Below are positions 22,147-34,782 of a stretch of DNA of 64,000 nt, in pieces. The notes beneath the pieces are model-generated. The model saw only the letters and a list, made by a program, of their open reading frames with translations. It made no database searches and was not told the origin of the DNA. This DNA is from Rosa chinensis (taxonomy: Eukaryota > Streptophyta > Magnoliopsida > Rosales > Rosaceae). The position numbers were made by a program, and so were the translations under genes. The DNA is taken from NCBI RefSeq assembly GCF_002994745.2, contig NC_037094.1, forward strand, positions 66,246,989 through 66,310,988, in the 5' to 3' direction. The stretch's first letter is position 1. Each line of letters starts with the position of its first letter.

Positions 22147-23646
22147 TGTTACACCACGTATACAGAATTACCCATTTACTAGTTATTTGGACTATAAACG
22201 ATTAAGATGTTTACTTTTATCTCCGTTTCGAACATTTAAGGTTCCTACAACTTTAGTTTTTGTTATGATTTTGAGGTTGTTGGAGATAAGGAAACAATAT
22301 TTTAAGGCGATCAGTGTTATTGTGATACTGAGATCTGGAATTACATTTTGAGTTGTGTGATCAAATAAATAGAATATGGCGTAGTACGACCTGTGTGGCC
22401 GAACCAGTGTGGTGATAATTTATGCTATAATACCAAAATGGTAATAATCGATACAGTATTACCAAAGTGATGATAATCGATACAGTAGTATCAAAGTGGT
22501 GAAAAATTGTATGATGATTGTTGTATAAAGGATGTGAATTATTGTTGAGTGATTAATGTTAAGATTGATGTTGTGGTGAATTGTGTCATCAATAGAGGAA
22601 TGAATATTGATTTTTAGTTTATTTCTATTATCGAATTGCTTGTTTTTCTTTCGTAATCTCCTGAACCAAAATATATGTAGGGATTACTGTTTCTGAATTG
22701 ATTGGTTTTAATGTAATCTCCTCAGCTAATTTTCTATGAGTGATTACTATGGCTTCTATTGATTTGATTTTAATGTAGTCTCATAAACTAAATTCTATGC
22801 AAGGATTACTATGATTTTGGTTATGTGCTTTTGATATGATCTCCTAGACTAATTCATATGCAGGGATTACTTTTTACTTGGTTCAAATTATGAATGCATT
22901 ACATTTTTCGAGAAGGGGTTGCTGAGATTTCAATGATTGTGATAGGTCACTGAGGTGACAATTATTCGGTTGAGATAAATGGAGGACGATGTTGGATTAC
23001 TGGGGTATTAAATGTTTTAAAACATTACTTGAGTTTGATTGTTCAATTGAACCTTTGTGAAATTAGATGCATCAGTTGAGAGTCAAAGCATGTGGGTTTT
23101 AAATTTTGAGTTAACTTACGTGAGCATGATATGGTAGGATATGAACTTGATGTTTTTGTGGTGATAATTTCATATCGATTTTGTTAGGCTGAGATGATTT
23201 AAGCATGTGTTTCTGTTTTGTTGGTTTGAGTTTACTTACACGAATTGTCAAAAGCTTACCAAGTTTGTTATTTCAACCCAGTGGACTATTTAATTGTGTA
23301 GGGGTCTATCTTGCAGGTTAGGGTGAACATGATTGGAGCTGAGAGGTATCTTGTTGTTGCAGTTATAGGTTTAGAAACTTGTTAGTCTTCCGCTGTGTTG
23401 TGAGTGTGGTGAGTTTGTTTACTCATTAAATTGTAGATTCAGTTAATTTGTAAACTTAGTGTAATGTAATATATGACTCTAAAGAATGAGTCTATACTGA
23501 CATTGTGAGTTCAGGGCATCTTGTTTACTTGTTCTTTAAAGAAAATTTTCTAGAAATTTTGTATTGATATCTGAACCATCACGCCTGGAGTATTTATTTT
23601 TGTTTATTTGTTTATTAACTGTGTTTGAAAATCTGGGCGTGACATC
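22147..23646 (+). mobile_element. Possible solo LTR or LTR fragment
   Basis: The segment can be bounded by TGTTACACC at the left and GGGCGTGACA at the right. The 3' part has the feel of Ty3/gypsy LTRs ('gtgagttcagggc', 'taattgtgtaggggtc'). I found no matching 5-bp target duplication and no second LTR, so this is only a suggestion. Confidence 0.3.
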
Positions 23647-23699
23647 CCATCCAGAACATAATCATCCTCACGCTGCTTTCGAAGGCCCAACACACTAGT

Positions 23700-24470
23700 A
23701 GGCTCCCCAAAAGAAGCCGGCCCAGTCATGATTGTTTTTGTACTTTGATATTTTATTGATGGATTTATAGTTTCTCTATGATAAATACTTAATCACTATT
23801 TGAATTTATGTTTTATGTTTAAGTTTTTTGATTGATCACCTTAGGGCTTTGCATCTAGTCATTGGAAGACAAATTTGAAGTAGAGATGCTATATAATTTG
23901 ATTAGCTTCTTGTGATTAAGTGTGGTAAATTACATTATTACTTGAGAAAAAATAATGGTTTGCTTGATTCTCTTGTTGTCTAGAACGTAATGAATCATTG
24001 CATTATACTTGAGAAGGATAGACTGCATAGCTAGGGTATAAGATCTTTACCCGAGGGGGAGAGCATCATACACTTAAGGAAAACTATGGTCTAGAGTACC
24101 TGAGAAGGACTTAGATACGAGAATTGTCATCAAAAGAAACAAAAAAATCTATTAATTGCATCGAAACATAAATAGGATTGTTAGTGGTTGATTGCGAAAC
24201 CCTAGGTTCTATCATCTCTGCTTTTTAACTTATAAACTTTGTTTGTTTCTCTAATTTTCACATTATTTGTTTATTCAAAAATCTAAAACAATATCTTCTT
24301 TCTCTTAATTGTTCATTGTGTTTATGTGTTCTTAGTTTGGATTAATTGAGTTAGGATTTAAACTAGTTATCAATCCTCAGTTGGAACGACCTCGTACTTG
24401 CACACTATACTAATGACAATTCGTGCGTTTGCAAGTTTTGATTAAAATTTTACAACAATCACATGTGGTG
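23700..24470 (+). mobile_element. Gypsy-type LTR remnant
   Basis: Includes text common at the end of plant Ty3/gypsy LTRs: 'ggaacgacctcgtacttgc' followed by 'acactatac' and 'caattcgtgcgtttgcaag' (24383-24438). No internal coding domain remains. Confidence 0.4.
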
Positions 24471-24545
24471 GTTCCTTTTTTTCTTCAACTTCTCCTTTTT
24501 TAGTATAGACGGCGATTTTTATTCCCACCCTATCCATTTCATGAT

Positions 24546-24690
24546 GTCAGTGAAATTTGAACATAAGAGATCCAAGGTGTCAGTATTCCAAATAAGTGAA
24601 ATTTGAACATATGACATTCAAGGTGTCAGTATTCCAAATAAGTGAAATTTTAACATGTGACATCCAAGGTGTCAGTATTCCAAATAACCA
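24546..24690. repeat. 46-bp tandem repeat, about three copies
   Basis: The motif GTGTCAGTATTCCAAATAA recurs at about 24577, 24623 and 24669 (period 46), with 'gtgaaatttgaacat' between copies and a partial unit at the left end. Confidence 0.85.
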
Positions 24691-25251
24691 ATAGACCACT
24701 GCTCACCAACATTGTTCTTCAACTTAAGAACATGTTTAACTTAACCAAAATTAAACAACATGACCAGCAAATGCTTTATAGAATGATATGTTTTCTATCA
24801 AAGTACTCGAATGTACATAATATATATGTGTACTATTGTAGGGCCGTCGTGAGTTTTGGGAGGCCTGGTGTGGAATTTAAATGAGGCCTTATCGAAAATG
24901 CCTTACATAAAAATTTCATTTTTTTTTTATCAAATCCCATGATAAAACGAGGAAATTAATTTTGTAACTAATTTGGAGGGGTTTGATCTGTTATCAGTAT
25001 TAAACCATCTCATACAGATGACTTTTTTTATCTTTTGGTTTCTCTGTTGAAACTCTAACAGCTTCGCCTCCTTTGGAGCCGTCAAGCAAGGTTGGAGGAT
25101 ATTGTAATGGATGATATGTCTTGTTAATGCAATGAGGTGTGACAATTTTCTTACTTGCCAGATCAAGCAAGGTTTAATGAGACAACTATATAGCCCCTCA
25201 AGCTATAATGGCTTTCACTTATTAATACAAGTATTTCTCTTGATAAAAAAA

Positions 25252-25991
25252 AGAGAAATTTTATTCACTCACCTCTAAATACTAAATACACATCCCTTTT
25301 TTCATACACCCAACATCACATTTTATGGGTAAGTTAAATTACCAAAAGAGATATTTATATTAACAATAAAGAAACATAGTTGGAATTAAGAAACATCTGC
25401 AGTTTTTTTTTTTTTGTTTCCAGGTTTACCGCAGATGGATATCATGAATTTGAATTGAGCCTTCTTATCAATCTAGTTTCAAAAATGTATTAACTATCCA
25501 AATGATATGGACAATCAAGAGCAAGGGAAAACCGTTGAAAAATTCCTCAAGAACTCTTGTGATGTATTGTTTTGTTTCACTCTAATTTCATCATTAGTAG
25601 TTCACAAATCTCAACAATTGGCATCTGAGTATTGTCTTGGTCAAGTCCTCAATGACAAGCAATTCCCCATTGGCATATGAGTAAGTTCTGTTAGACTCTG
25701 ACCTGTTTTTTATGGCTTAATTATTAATAAAATCAACATTATTCAAAAAAAAAAAAAAGGTAGTCTCTCTTGTATAAGAAAAAAAATATCAGATATTTAT
25801 CTCAATTTATTTCAGCAAAAAAAGAAGAAGATATGTATTTAGCGAAAAGATTTTGTGTATTGTGAATGAGGATAGTTTAGGAAGTTTGGGGTCGTGTTCT
25901 AGTAAAATGTTAAAATAAAAAAGGTAATAGCTTGTGTATTAAGTAGGAGATGTGTATCTATCATTTAACAACGTGAAAATAAAATTTCTCT
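25252..25991. mobile_element. Possible MITE with AGAGAAATTTTATT termini
   Basis: The left end AGAGAAATTTTATT is matched in inverted orientation at the right end (AATAAAATTTCTCT), and the next bases also resemble each other ('tacacatc' motifs). A clear target duplication is not visible. A related pair of ends seems to occur at 48740-49455. Confidence 0.4.
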
Positions 25992-26544
25992 AAAACAAAT
26001 TTAAATAATAGAAAAAATAAATGAAAAGGAAAATTGTCTCAAAGAAAAAAGGACGATGAGCTATCAATATACGAAAAATATAATATAAATATGTTACTTT
26101 GGCTAGTCACTTTAAAAATACGTTTGCATCAGTTCTTCCTATATTAACTATTTTCAAATTTATATTAAGGGCTAAATACTATTTAGTACCCTGTGGTATG
26201 GGTCCAACATTGATTCAGTCCCTCGACTTCCAATTTCATTAAAAACACCCCTGCAATATCATTTTCTCATCCAATAGGTCATTCCGTCGGGATTCCGTCA
26301 ATTTCAGACATTAACTGCTGACGTGGCATTCCAACTCAGCAAAAGTGGGGCCCACATGGAAGTCAAATTCCCAAAATGACCCTGACTAACTGAAATGGAA
26401 AAATCTAAAATAAACTCAAAATTTTGCCGTTAACTGCTGACGTGGCATTCCAACTCAGCAAAAGTGGGGCCACATGGAAGTCAAATTCCCAAAATGACCC
26501 TGGCTAACTGAAATGGAAAAATCTAAAATAAACTCAAAATTTTG

Positions 26545-26910
26545 CGGGTGGGGAGACTCGAATCCACACCTAAACATATGCAATTGGAAGCCCCAACTAC
26601 CCAACCAATTGCATTGGACTGATATATTCCCACACAAATAATGTATATTTATCTACCCAACCGGATATGGAAAAATCCAAAATAAACCCAAGATCTTGCA
26701 CATGGGAAGACTCGAACCCAGGTCTGTTCGCATGCAATTAGAAGCCCAAACCACCAAACCATTTAGATGATATTGATAAACTCCAACAAAAATAATATAT
26801 ATTTGTATGTCAAACCGGATATGAAAAAATATGGAAATAAACTTTAGATTTTGTGGTTGGTGAGTCTCGAACCCACCCCAACACATATGCAATTAAAAAG
26901 CCCAATCACC
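26545..26910 (-). repeat. Three tRNA-like modules, left arm of foldback element
   Basis: Inverted counterparts of the right-arm modules. AGACTCGAATCC (about 26554), AGACTCGAACCC (about 26709) and AGTCTCGAACCC (about 26865) are B-box-like on the minus strand, spaced about 155 bp apart. The arms have diverged independently by several percent. Confidence 0.6.
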
Positions 26911-27137
26911 AGACCACTTGCATGGCACTAATATGATCCAACAAAAATAATATATATTTGTATACTCAACCGGATATGGAAAAATAATACATATTTATAT
27001 ACCCAATATATAATTTTTATTGGAGCGTATCATTACCATGCAAATATATATGTTGGGTATAACAACATATATTATTTTTCCATATCCGGTTGGGTATACA
27101 AATATATATTATTTTTGTTGGGCTATATTAGTGCTGT

Positions 27138-27508
27138 ACAAGTGGTCTGGCGGTTAGTCTTTTTAATTGCATGTGTGTTGGGGTGGGTTCGAGTCTCACC
27201 AACCGCAAAATCTAGAGTTGATTTCCATATTTTTTCATATCCGGTTTGGCATACAAATATATATTATTTTTGTTGGAGTACATCAAAATCATCCAAGTGG
27301 TTTGGTGGTTTGGTCTTCTAATTGGATGCGAACAGACCTGGGTTCGAGTCTTCCCATGTGCAAGATCTTGGGTTTATTTTGGATTTTTCCATATCCGGTT
27401 GGGTATATAAATATACATTATTTGTGTGGGAATACACCAGTCCAATGTTGGGGCTTTCAATTGCATATGTCCAGGCGTGGGTTCGAGTCTCCCCACCTGC
27501 AAAATTTT
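27138..27508 (+). repeat. Three tRNA-like modules, right arm of foldback element
   Basis: Units at about 27138-27212, 27293-27369 and 27440-27508 each end in GGGTTCGAGTCT followed by C-rich text and 'gcaaaat/gcaagat'. GGTTCGAGTCT resembles the Pol III B box (GGTTCGANNCC). The first two also start with 'gtggt.tgg.ggtt', comparable to an A box (TGGCNNAGTGG). Spacing between the boxes is tRNA-like. Cloverleaf pairing is poor, so these are not functional tRNA genes. Confidence 0.6.
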
Positions 27509-27829
27509 GAGTTTATTTTAGATTTTTCCATTTCAGTTGGCCAGGGTCATTTTGGGAATTTGACTTCTATGTGGGCCCCACTTTTGCTGAGTTGAAATGC
27601 CACATCAGCAGTTAATGTCTGAAATTGACGGAATCCCGACAAAATGATCTATTGGATGAGAAAATGATATTGCAGCGGTGTTTTTAATGAAATTGAAAGT
27701 TGAGGAACTGAATCGATGTTAGACCCATACCACAGGGTACTAAATAGTATTTAGCCCTTATATTAATTACTAAATGAAGAAAAATAGTTTAAATAGACTT
27801 ATAAATTACATAGAATAACTTAAAATGAT

Positions 27830-29060
27830 TATTTTTTTTTTAAATGCTGGTGCGGTTGCCCTCAAGCCTTGATTAATGAAATTGTCGAATACAAGGGGAG
27901 ACATTAAGCCAAAAACCCTTATTACAATAAACATCTGGAGAACGTCCAAAAATGATATCAGGAGTCTCTACCAAATAAATGTATTCAACCCGGACCAACT
28001 AGCAAATAGTTCTCTACTGGCTACTCTATTTACTTTGGCATAGCGGTGACATAACAAAAAGATAACTCGATTTGTAATTCGATTACAGCATAACATAATT
28101 ACTGAAAGCACAGCTTTCCTACTATGTTACCTTTTGAAGATAAATCGGCCGACACTTAGCTTCACCCTACCACTGAGCGGTAGTGACCATTTAACGAAAC
28201 AAGAAACTAGCCGCCTACCTAGAGCAGACAAGGCACTTTGAGTGAGCGGACAAGCATACAAACCGACCAGTCCTACACAACAAATGTACAAATTTATTGC
28301 TCGCCAAAAAGTGCAACCAAACTAAATAACATAAAATATATATATATAAAAACATTAAATAAAAACATAAACCCTAAAGAACCCAGGGTAAAACCCCAAG
28401 CCCAAGAACTAGCAGGCCCAGAACTGCCCCGCAATTAGGCCAAGGCCAAGAGAGTCCAAGCACCGAACCCAACTCAAGAAAGCTGTTGCACCGGTGGCCT
28501 AGCCACTACCATTGCGTCACCGCTTTCGGATCCCGGTCTCCGTCAAATAGACACCGCCGACAGAGCACCAAAAGATCACCTCCACCATCACAACCCCACT
28601 CCTTGATAACCAAAGCAGAAGAACCAATCCAGCACTGTGACTCCCTCCGCCTCTTTCTGCTGCAGGATACGAAATCAAGCCACACCCAAATTTTGATCCA
28701 TCCACGTCGAGATCCGATCTGATACAACCACAGACGCGGAATCCAGATCGGGTGCACACCTAAGCCACACGATCGACTACCACTATCTACCATTCACCTA
28801 ACTCATGTGCAGCTACCTCCGTCGACTGAAAACAGTGCAAAAGAAGCCCTCCCAGCTCCAATCCTCAATCACCTAAACCAACATCCCATCCGGTGGCACT
28901 TGACGCACCTCGGCGAGGCGCATCCTTACAGGCACGATCGACCTCTGCTTTCTCATAGTTTTTTTGTCACGTGTTTTTCTCTCTCTCATGTTTTAAATGA
29001 ATGTATTAAATTAACAAAAATAATAAAAGTCATAAGGAAAAGTCACTTTTGATAAAAAAA
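27830..29060 (-). mobile_element. Non-LTR retroelement fragment, minus orientation
   Basis: On the minus strand it ends in a poly-A (T-run at about 27830-27841 on the plus strand), preceded by 'gacaatttcattaatcaa', the same 3'-end text as at about 465-483. The body at 28440-28960 is GC-richer and coding-like, without a recognisable domain. No target duplication was found, so the right limit is uncertain. Confidence 0.45.
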
Positions 29061-29813
29061 AAATTAAAAAAAAAAAAACTAAACATGCTCTCCAATATAG
29101 TTAAGGAGTCAAAATAGAAAATTTGCTAAATATGCTATAATAACATTACACAAATAGCCAGAATTTTGAACACAGCTATCCTAAATTCGTTTTACACCAA
29201 ATGTCCAACCTCATGTAAATAAGATGCTTTTACAAATTCCATACAACCTATCATTTCTTCTTCTGACAATGATTTCCTTTTATCTCATGTTACATAAATG
29301 GAGATTTATCAAGCAGAATTGGCGCACTCAAAGCTCCAAGCCCTGAAGATTTAAATGTAAATTATAACCATGCTTATAGGTCTGATATCAAAGATAAGGT
29401 AATTACTAGGGTCCAAGACTTCTTTACCTTCTTTACCAATTATACACCTTTACATTTAATCAACAATACAAGCATTTTACTCATCGCAAAAATTGAAGAT
29501 CCTCAATTGTTTTGTTCAGATGGAAAAATTTGACCCAAAAAAAAAATAGTAAGTCGAGGGTTATGAAATTCCAAATTTTCAATTACTTTATTTTACATGG
29601 TATTCTATATGAAAATTGAAAGAATTAAATAAAGAATTTAAATTTCAACAAGATGGAACATCTACGGGCTACGGCACGATGAGAATGTGACATATATAGT
29701 ATCTTTTTGTTTTTACCTTGTGCTAACTTTAAATAAGGAAAAATGTCCAAATATCCTAATTTTAGGGAAATTCTTCCCCCTTCCTTCACCAAACTTATGA
29801 ATTTCCTTCACCA
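29061..29813. other. AT-rich intergenic DNA
   Basis: No gene recognised. Just before the LINE there is a 22-bp tandem ('ccttcaccaaacttatgaat' at about 29793 and 29809); the second copy supplies the LINE target site. Confidence 0.4.
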
Positions 29814-32800
29814 AACTTATGAATTTCTCAAGTCTGACCTAACCGTCTTTCTCTGCTAGGGTTTCTCACAGAAGTTTTCTCCTTCGACAAAATTTTCCCA
29901 AACATTAACCTAGGAGGTGATGGCGAACTCCTCTGCCTGTCTTACGGTTGGATCCAATGGTTCTGCCCGTGTTTCTCTTGGTCCGGCAGGGTTAGCGGTT
30001 TTGCAGGATAACCACTGGTACATGGTGGGTCGTCTGCTCGGTCCAAAAGCTCGGTTTCCTGGCTTTAAATGTACTATATCTTCAATTTGGCAAATCAAGT
30101 CGGGGCTCACAATCTTAGATGCATGGGATCGGTTCTTGTTCCAGTTTGTTCGTGAAGCAGATTGTAACCGTACTCTCCATGGTAGTCCATGGTTCTATAG
30201 GAACAAGATGCTCATGCTCGATGTTTATGATGGGGTGGGCTCGGTGGAGGCTATCCCTCTGTGGAGTTTGGAGACATATGTGGCGGTAAAAGGTTTGCCA
30301 GTAGGTCGACGCAACAAGGCTATCCTAACCCTAATTGGTTCCACCATTGGTCAAGTGATCAGGTTTGATCAAACGGCTCTTCGCCGGAAGGAAGAGGAGC
30401 AAAGAATTCGCCTGACGTTGGATACTCGTCGTCGGATTTGTACTTGGATGTTGTTTGAATTCTCCTCCACAGTTGAACCTGAGATCACTTTGATTTATGA
30501 GAAAATGAAGGGTTTCTGCAAAGACTGCGGTCTCTTTGAGCATGATGTCATGGGGTGTCATGGCTTCCTTGTGACTGAGAAGGGGGGGTTACTTCGAAGG
30601 CTTGCTGCGATGGCCAGCTTATCGTTGGAGGAACAGAATACTGACTCCGGATCTGGAATTGTTTCGGGGGAGGTTCTGGTACAGAAGGAGGGACGTGATC
30701 GATGCACGTATGGAGTTGGTGATTTCTCCGAAGCTGGTAGGGAGGCACGTGACCACCGAAGTGAAGCGTGGTTTGCATGAGGTCGTGGGAGCCCATGCAT
30801 CTTTGTGTGATGTAGGGTTAACTTCGTCCCCGATCTCAGGTGTTTCTAGATGTGTTGACAATTTTCTTGCAGAACTGGGTAGGGTTAATTGCTTTAAGAA
30901 TTGGGCTTCCATGGTGCAATCCACTTCAATGCCTAAAATGATAGAGTTTCATAATGGTTTGGTTGCAAAGAAGATAGAGAAGAAAAAGGCATTGGATCTA
31001 TCGGGTTCGGATTTGGTGCCTGTGGGGTCGAAACGTAAGGCTGCCTTTGAACATGCCAAGGTTGGGAAAAGGTATCTTGCTCTGCCCTCTTCTGAGTTGC
31101 AAGTTGATGAAAACACAACTTTGTTGCTGCAGCATAAGAATGGCAAAATTATAGTTTCTCCTAATAAAAAAGAAACTTGGACAACCTCGGGGGAGTAAGA
31201 ATAAACCCAAATCTGCTCGGGTTCTTGCACTACTAAAAAGAATTGCTTTTGCGACACCTATTTTGCGACGGAAAAAATTTTTCGCGACGGAAAATTGAGC
31301 TTTTTGCGACGGAAATGTTTGCGTTGCAATAGGTGGCGTCACAAAATCCATTTGCGACGGTAAAATACCGTTGCAAAAAGTATTTGCGACGGAAAACTGT
31401 TGTCGTCGCAATGGCTAAACTATTTGCGACGGGTAATTTGCCGTCACAAATAGATATTTCATTTTTAAAAAGAAAAAAAGAAAAAAAAAAAAAGGGTAAA
31501 CTATTTGCGACGGGTAATTTGCCGTTGCAAATAGATATTTCATTTAAAAAAAAAAAAAAAAAAAAGGGTGTATTGCACACCCAAAAAAAAAAAAAATTGC
31601 ACACCAAAGCAAGTACCATGTTCCACAAATATTATAAATTGACAAATATCAAAATACAATATCTATCATTCTTACACCAACCAAAAATCACAAATCCAAA
31701 AAAAAAAAAAAAAAAACAAAGACTGTAACGCCTTCATTTGCTAGCTTCCTCAACAGTTTCAGGTCAGAGATTGCAAGGAACACAACACTGCAGGACCTTC
31801 ATTAGCTAGCATCCTCAACAGTTTCAGGTCAGAAATTGGAAAGAACACAAATCTGCATAACAAAGAACAATCTATCAGACTCTTACAGGAATGGTAAGAG
31901 ATCATTTACTTCAAGCAACAGTGAAGAAAATGAGCTTGCAAACCATTACAGAAAACATGATTAAGCACAGCACAAAAAACACAAGAAACTTAATGTTAAT
32001 ATAGGAAGTTGGAACCATGCCTTCTTCGCTTTCGGTTTTAGTTTCGATGTCAACCTTGTCTGCACTAAAATCATAGACCTTAGGCTTTATATTTAATTTA
32101 CCATAGAATAACAGATGCAAGCAATTGTGACGAATAGTAAAAGCCTACCTACATCCATCATAATCACTTGTACGCAGCAGAGAGATAACAATATGAATAT
32201 TACTAGAGTAGAGCTCTAGCCGTATAGATAACTTTCAGACCACAAATAGATAGCAATCAGCTGTAAGTGATTTTCCAAAATTAAAGAACAACATTCTAGA
32301 AAAAATGCAAGAACTTGTAGAAGAGTTTCTTTATAGGTATCCTCAGAGATATACTTGCCATCAACAATCCCCATTCAGTATTGATTCCAACACTCGTTAC
32401 CTGCGTACAGATAGACAGAAGGTTTAATAGGGTAATATTAGATTATATATAGAAAATAAAGGTATCAACGGTTGACAACACTTTATCCTGTCATTTATGA
32501 GAGAATTTGAAGTTCAATCTGGCAACATTTCATTCAAAATTTCATACATTCATATAGACCAACTTTACCTTTAAGAAGGGAAAAATATATGAAACAGTTT
32601 CTTCTACCCTTTACTGTTTGTGCACAAAATATATTTATTATGAAGCTGCCTTTCCATGCAAGCTCTGCACATGCATTGTCAATTACTATTGTTAACAGAA
32701 GATGTCATCCTATAACCGGACTCTAAGAGACCCTTTTAACTGTTAACAACAGAGAACAATTCCTGACTTAGCATTGAACTAGCAATATTAGCCCGCACTT

Positions 32801-32980
32801 TGCTGCGGGGTATATGATTATGATTATCAGTCACTTGTTTAGAAAAGTAAGGGGCTGTAGTATACATAAGAATATCAATGATTTTGTATACTTAGTTTGT
32901 ACACTTATTCTGATCTCAAAGAGAAGTGGGCAAGGTCTACCTGATTTTAAAAGGTAGTCTGAAGCAAGATACAACACAAT

Positions 32981-33043
32981 GAGATTGAGATTCAATTGGT
33001 CGTAACACAGATTGAAGTCATGTCCTAATTGAATCTCAATCTC
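32981..33043. repeat. Inverted repeat with perfect 17-bp arms
   Basis: GAGATTGAGATTCAATT (32981-32997) and its exact complement AATTGAATCTCAATCTC (33027-33043), separated by 29 nt. It lies inside the CACTA element, near a 'cccgcactttgctgcgggg' palindrome at 32792-32810. Confidence 0.85.
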
Positions 33044-33223
33044 ATGCCGGTGTAGCTGTCTCCAGACCACCTTCAGAGATCAAGTAGACCTTACCACTTC
33101 CATTTGCGGTCAGGTACAGATTATCTAAATTTTTTCATTACAATGAATAAATGCAAGTAAAACTTAGTAGTTATATGTTGAAGCACTGCTCTGGTGTTAT
33201 GTTGGACAGATGTATTTGCAGCT

Positions 33224-34782
33224 TCATTCTTGTTGTTCTTGTGTATAGAAGCTATGGTTTTGGATTTGGTCAGAGAGAGATTTTGACTTCGGTTTGCGGA
33301 GCATCATCATCAAAACTGAGAGTGGTGATTTTCTGCAAAATGAATAAAAGAGAGCAAATAATGTTTCATATATTAATGTAGTTGATTCTTGTTTGTGATA
33401 TAGGTAATGGAAAAATATATGTAGCATATACCACCCTTATATTGATAGATTTTTTTTTTTTTTTATTGTTGTTTTCATAAATGGTAGTATCAATTCATGA
33501 AGACAATAGTCTGCCAGTTTTGGGACACCTTTATGTTTCTCTGGACATGCAAGCGGCATAGATTTTGAATCAATTAAATTGCTTAATACGTTATTTTAGT
33601 GTGTAACCTGAGCACATTTGAATGTTCTAACTTCTAACCAGATATCATGCTACTTTATTGAGGGACTTACGGTTTTCTTGCTTCGAATTCAATGAGAGTT
33701 GCCCAACTACAATTGTAGTGCCATCCAATAATATGTCCTGCATTGAATAAGTTATTCAATTTTGAATCATTATGAAATCAAGGCCAATAAATAGAAATAG
33801 AAATTGAAACCTACTTGCCTTCCGGAATTCTGCTTAGAGCGTGAAAGTTATTGGCGCCTCAAGTTGAAAAAAGCAAGTCTGCAGATCCAGTTTTCTTACG
33901 GCTGCCAAAATAACCTGGTTAGAGTATTAGTAGTGTCTTGAGAATTGGTAAAATTTCTTTTGATGTAGTATCCGTGTCCAACCTTTTTGGCAGTCAAAAG
34001 AAGTTTTTCAGTGTACCACTCATAGTTGAAACCAACTGAAATCCAGATCATAGTTGGAGAATTGAAACCTAAGAGATATTAACACAATGCTATGATAAAA
34101 CACATGTATATATATTATTCGTCCAATATACCTGAGCATAAAAATTATGTACCTGCAACTGGAGCCTTTTCTTAATGAATATCATTTGCCTTTATCTGGG
34201 ATTCGGCTTCACCAATTGCAAAAGAATGCGCTGTCATTTAAAGTAGGAGTATCAAGACCATTTTATATGCTGAAAGCTGACATTAGAGGATTGATATAAT
34301 ATATATTATGATCTACACAGTAATTGTCCTTAAACCATTTCATACTTCATAAATAAATAAGTCGAAATGGACGACGAAGTAATATATGGAACCCTGTTTG
34401 AGTATTTCAATGCACGCTTAATTTATTTGAACTTTGCCAATCTTGCAGGTTATAGCATAATTGATGATTCTAAGCAGAATAGCATGTGCATACTCTGTTT
34501 CAAATTCTTTATACAAAGGAGAAAAGGCAAGATACTGGCTAATACCTGTTTTGCTGTTTTAAGCTTTTGAGCATGCAGATTGAGGTTCTTCAGATCAATC
34601 AATAAATGAAACATTGGAACATAAAAGAGAACCATAGTAAAATGAAATAAAGAAACAAAATTATACAAAGAAAAGTTTCAATTTTCTGCATCTAACCTTC
34701 AGATGTGACCACTGTGTGATTGCATTATTTCTGAAATCCAGATTGTAGAGTATCTTATTATAAGCCAACTCAGTGAGGAGAC
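33224..34782 (-). pseudogene. Broken multi-exon gene carried inside the CACTA element
   Basis: On the minus strand several exon-like blocks have splice sites and matching phases. 34782-34697 reads TELAYNKILYNLDFRNN and then AITQWSHLK. 34587-34546 reads NLNLHAQKLKTAKQ. A block ending near 34154 reads AESQIKANDIH-stop-EKAPVA. 34035-33983 reads GFNYEWYTEKLLLTAKK. 33894-33819 reads KTGSADLLFST-stop-GANNFHALSRIPE and ends in a GC donor (GAAG|GCAAGT). 33737-33671 reads GHIIGWHYNCSWATLIEFEA. 33332-33224 is the last block, ending EQQE-stop. Two nonsense codons make it non-functional as read. I do not recognise the protein. Upstream exons may extend to about 36700, where a CT-rich leader-like region lies. 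Confidence 0.55.

Larger units (their letters stand above)
26169..27757. mobile_element. Foldback Mutator-like element, 1.59 kb
   Basis: The two halves are inverted copies over most of the length. The ends begin GGGCTAAATACTATTTAGTA and finish with its exact complement. A perfect 9-bp duplication, TTATATTAA, flanks it (26160-26168; 27758-27766), so it inserted as a Mutator-like element. The outer about 370 bp of each arm includes 'cagttaa.g.ctgacgtggca'-type sequence. The inner part of each arm is a run of about 155-bp units combining a tRNA-like module with a 'ttttccatatccggttgggtat' spacer. The left arm has an extra about 80-bp tandem duplication (26325-26400 and 26430-26510). No protein is encoded. 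Confidence 0.9.

Noticed and set aside
27138..27508. Functional tRNA genes
   Set aside because: Only box-like motifs are present. The acceptor and anticodon stems do not pair well enough for a cloverleaf.
26455..27595. Short frames in the foldback element as genes
   Set aside because: The same frames occur mirrored in both arms and come from the repeated non-coding modules.
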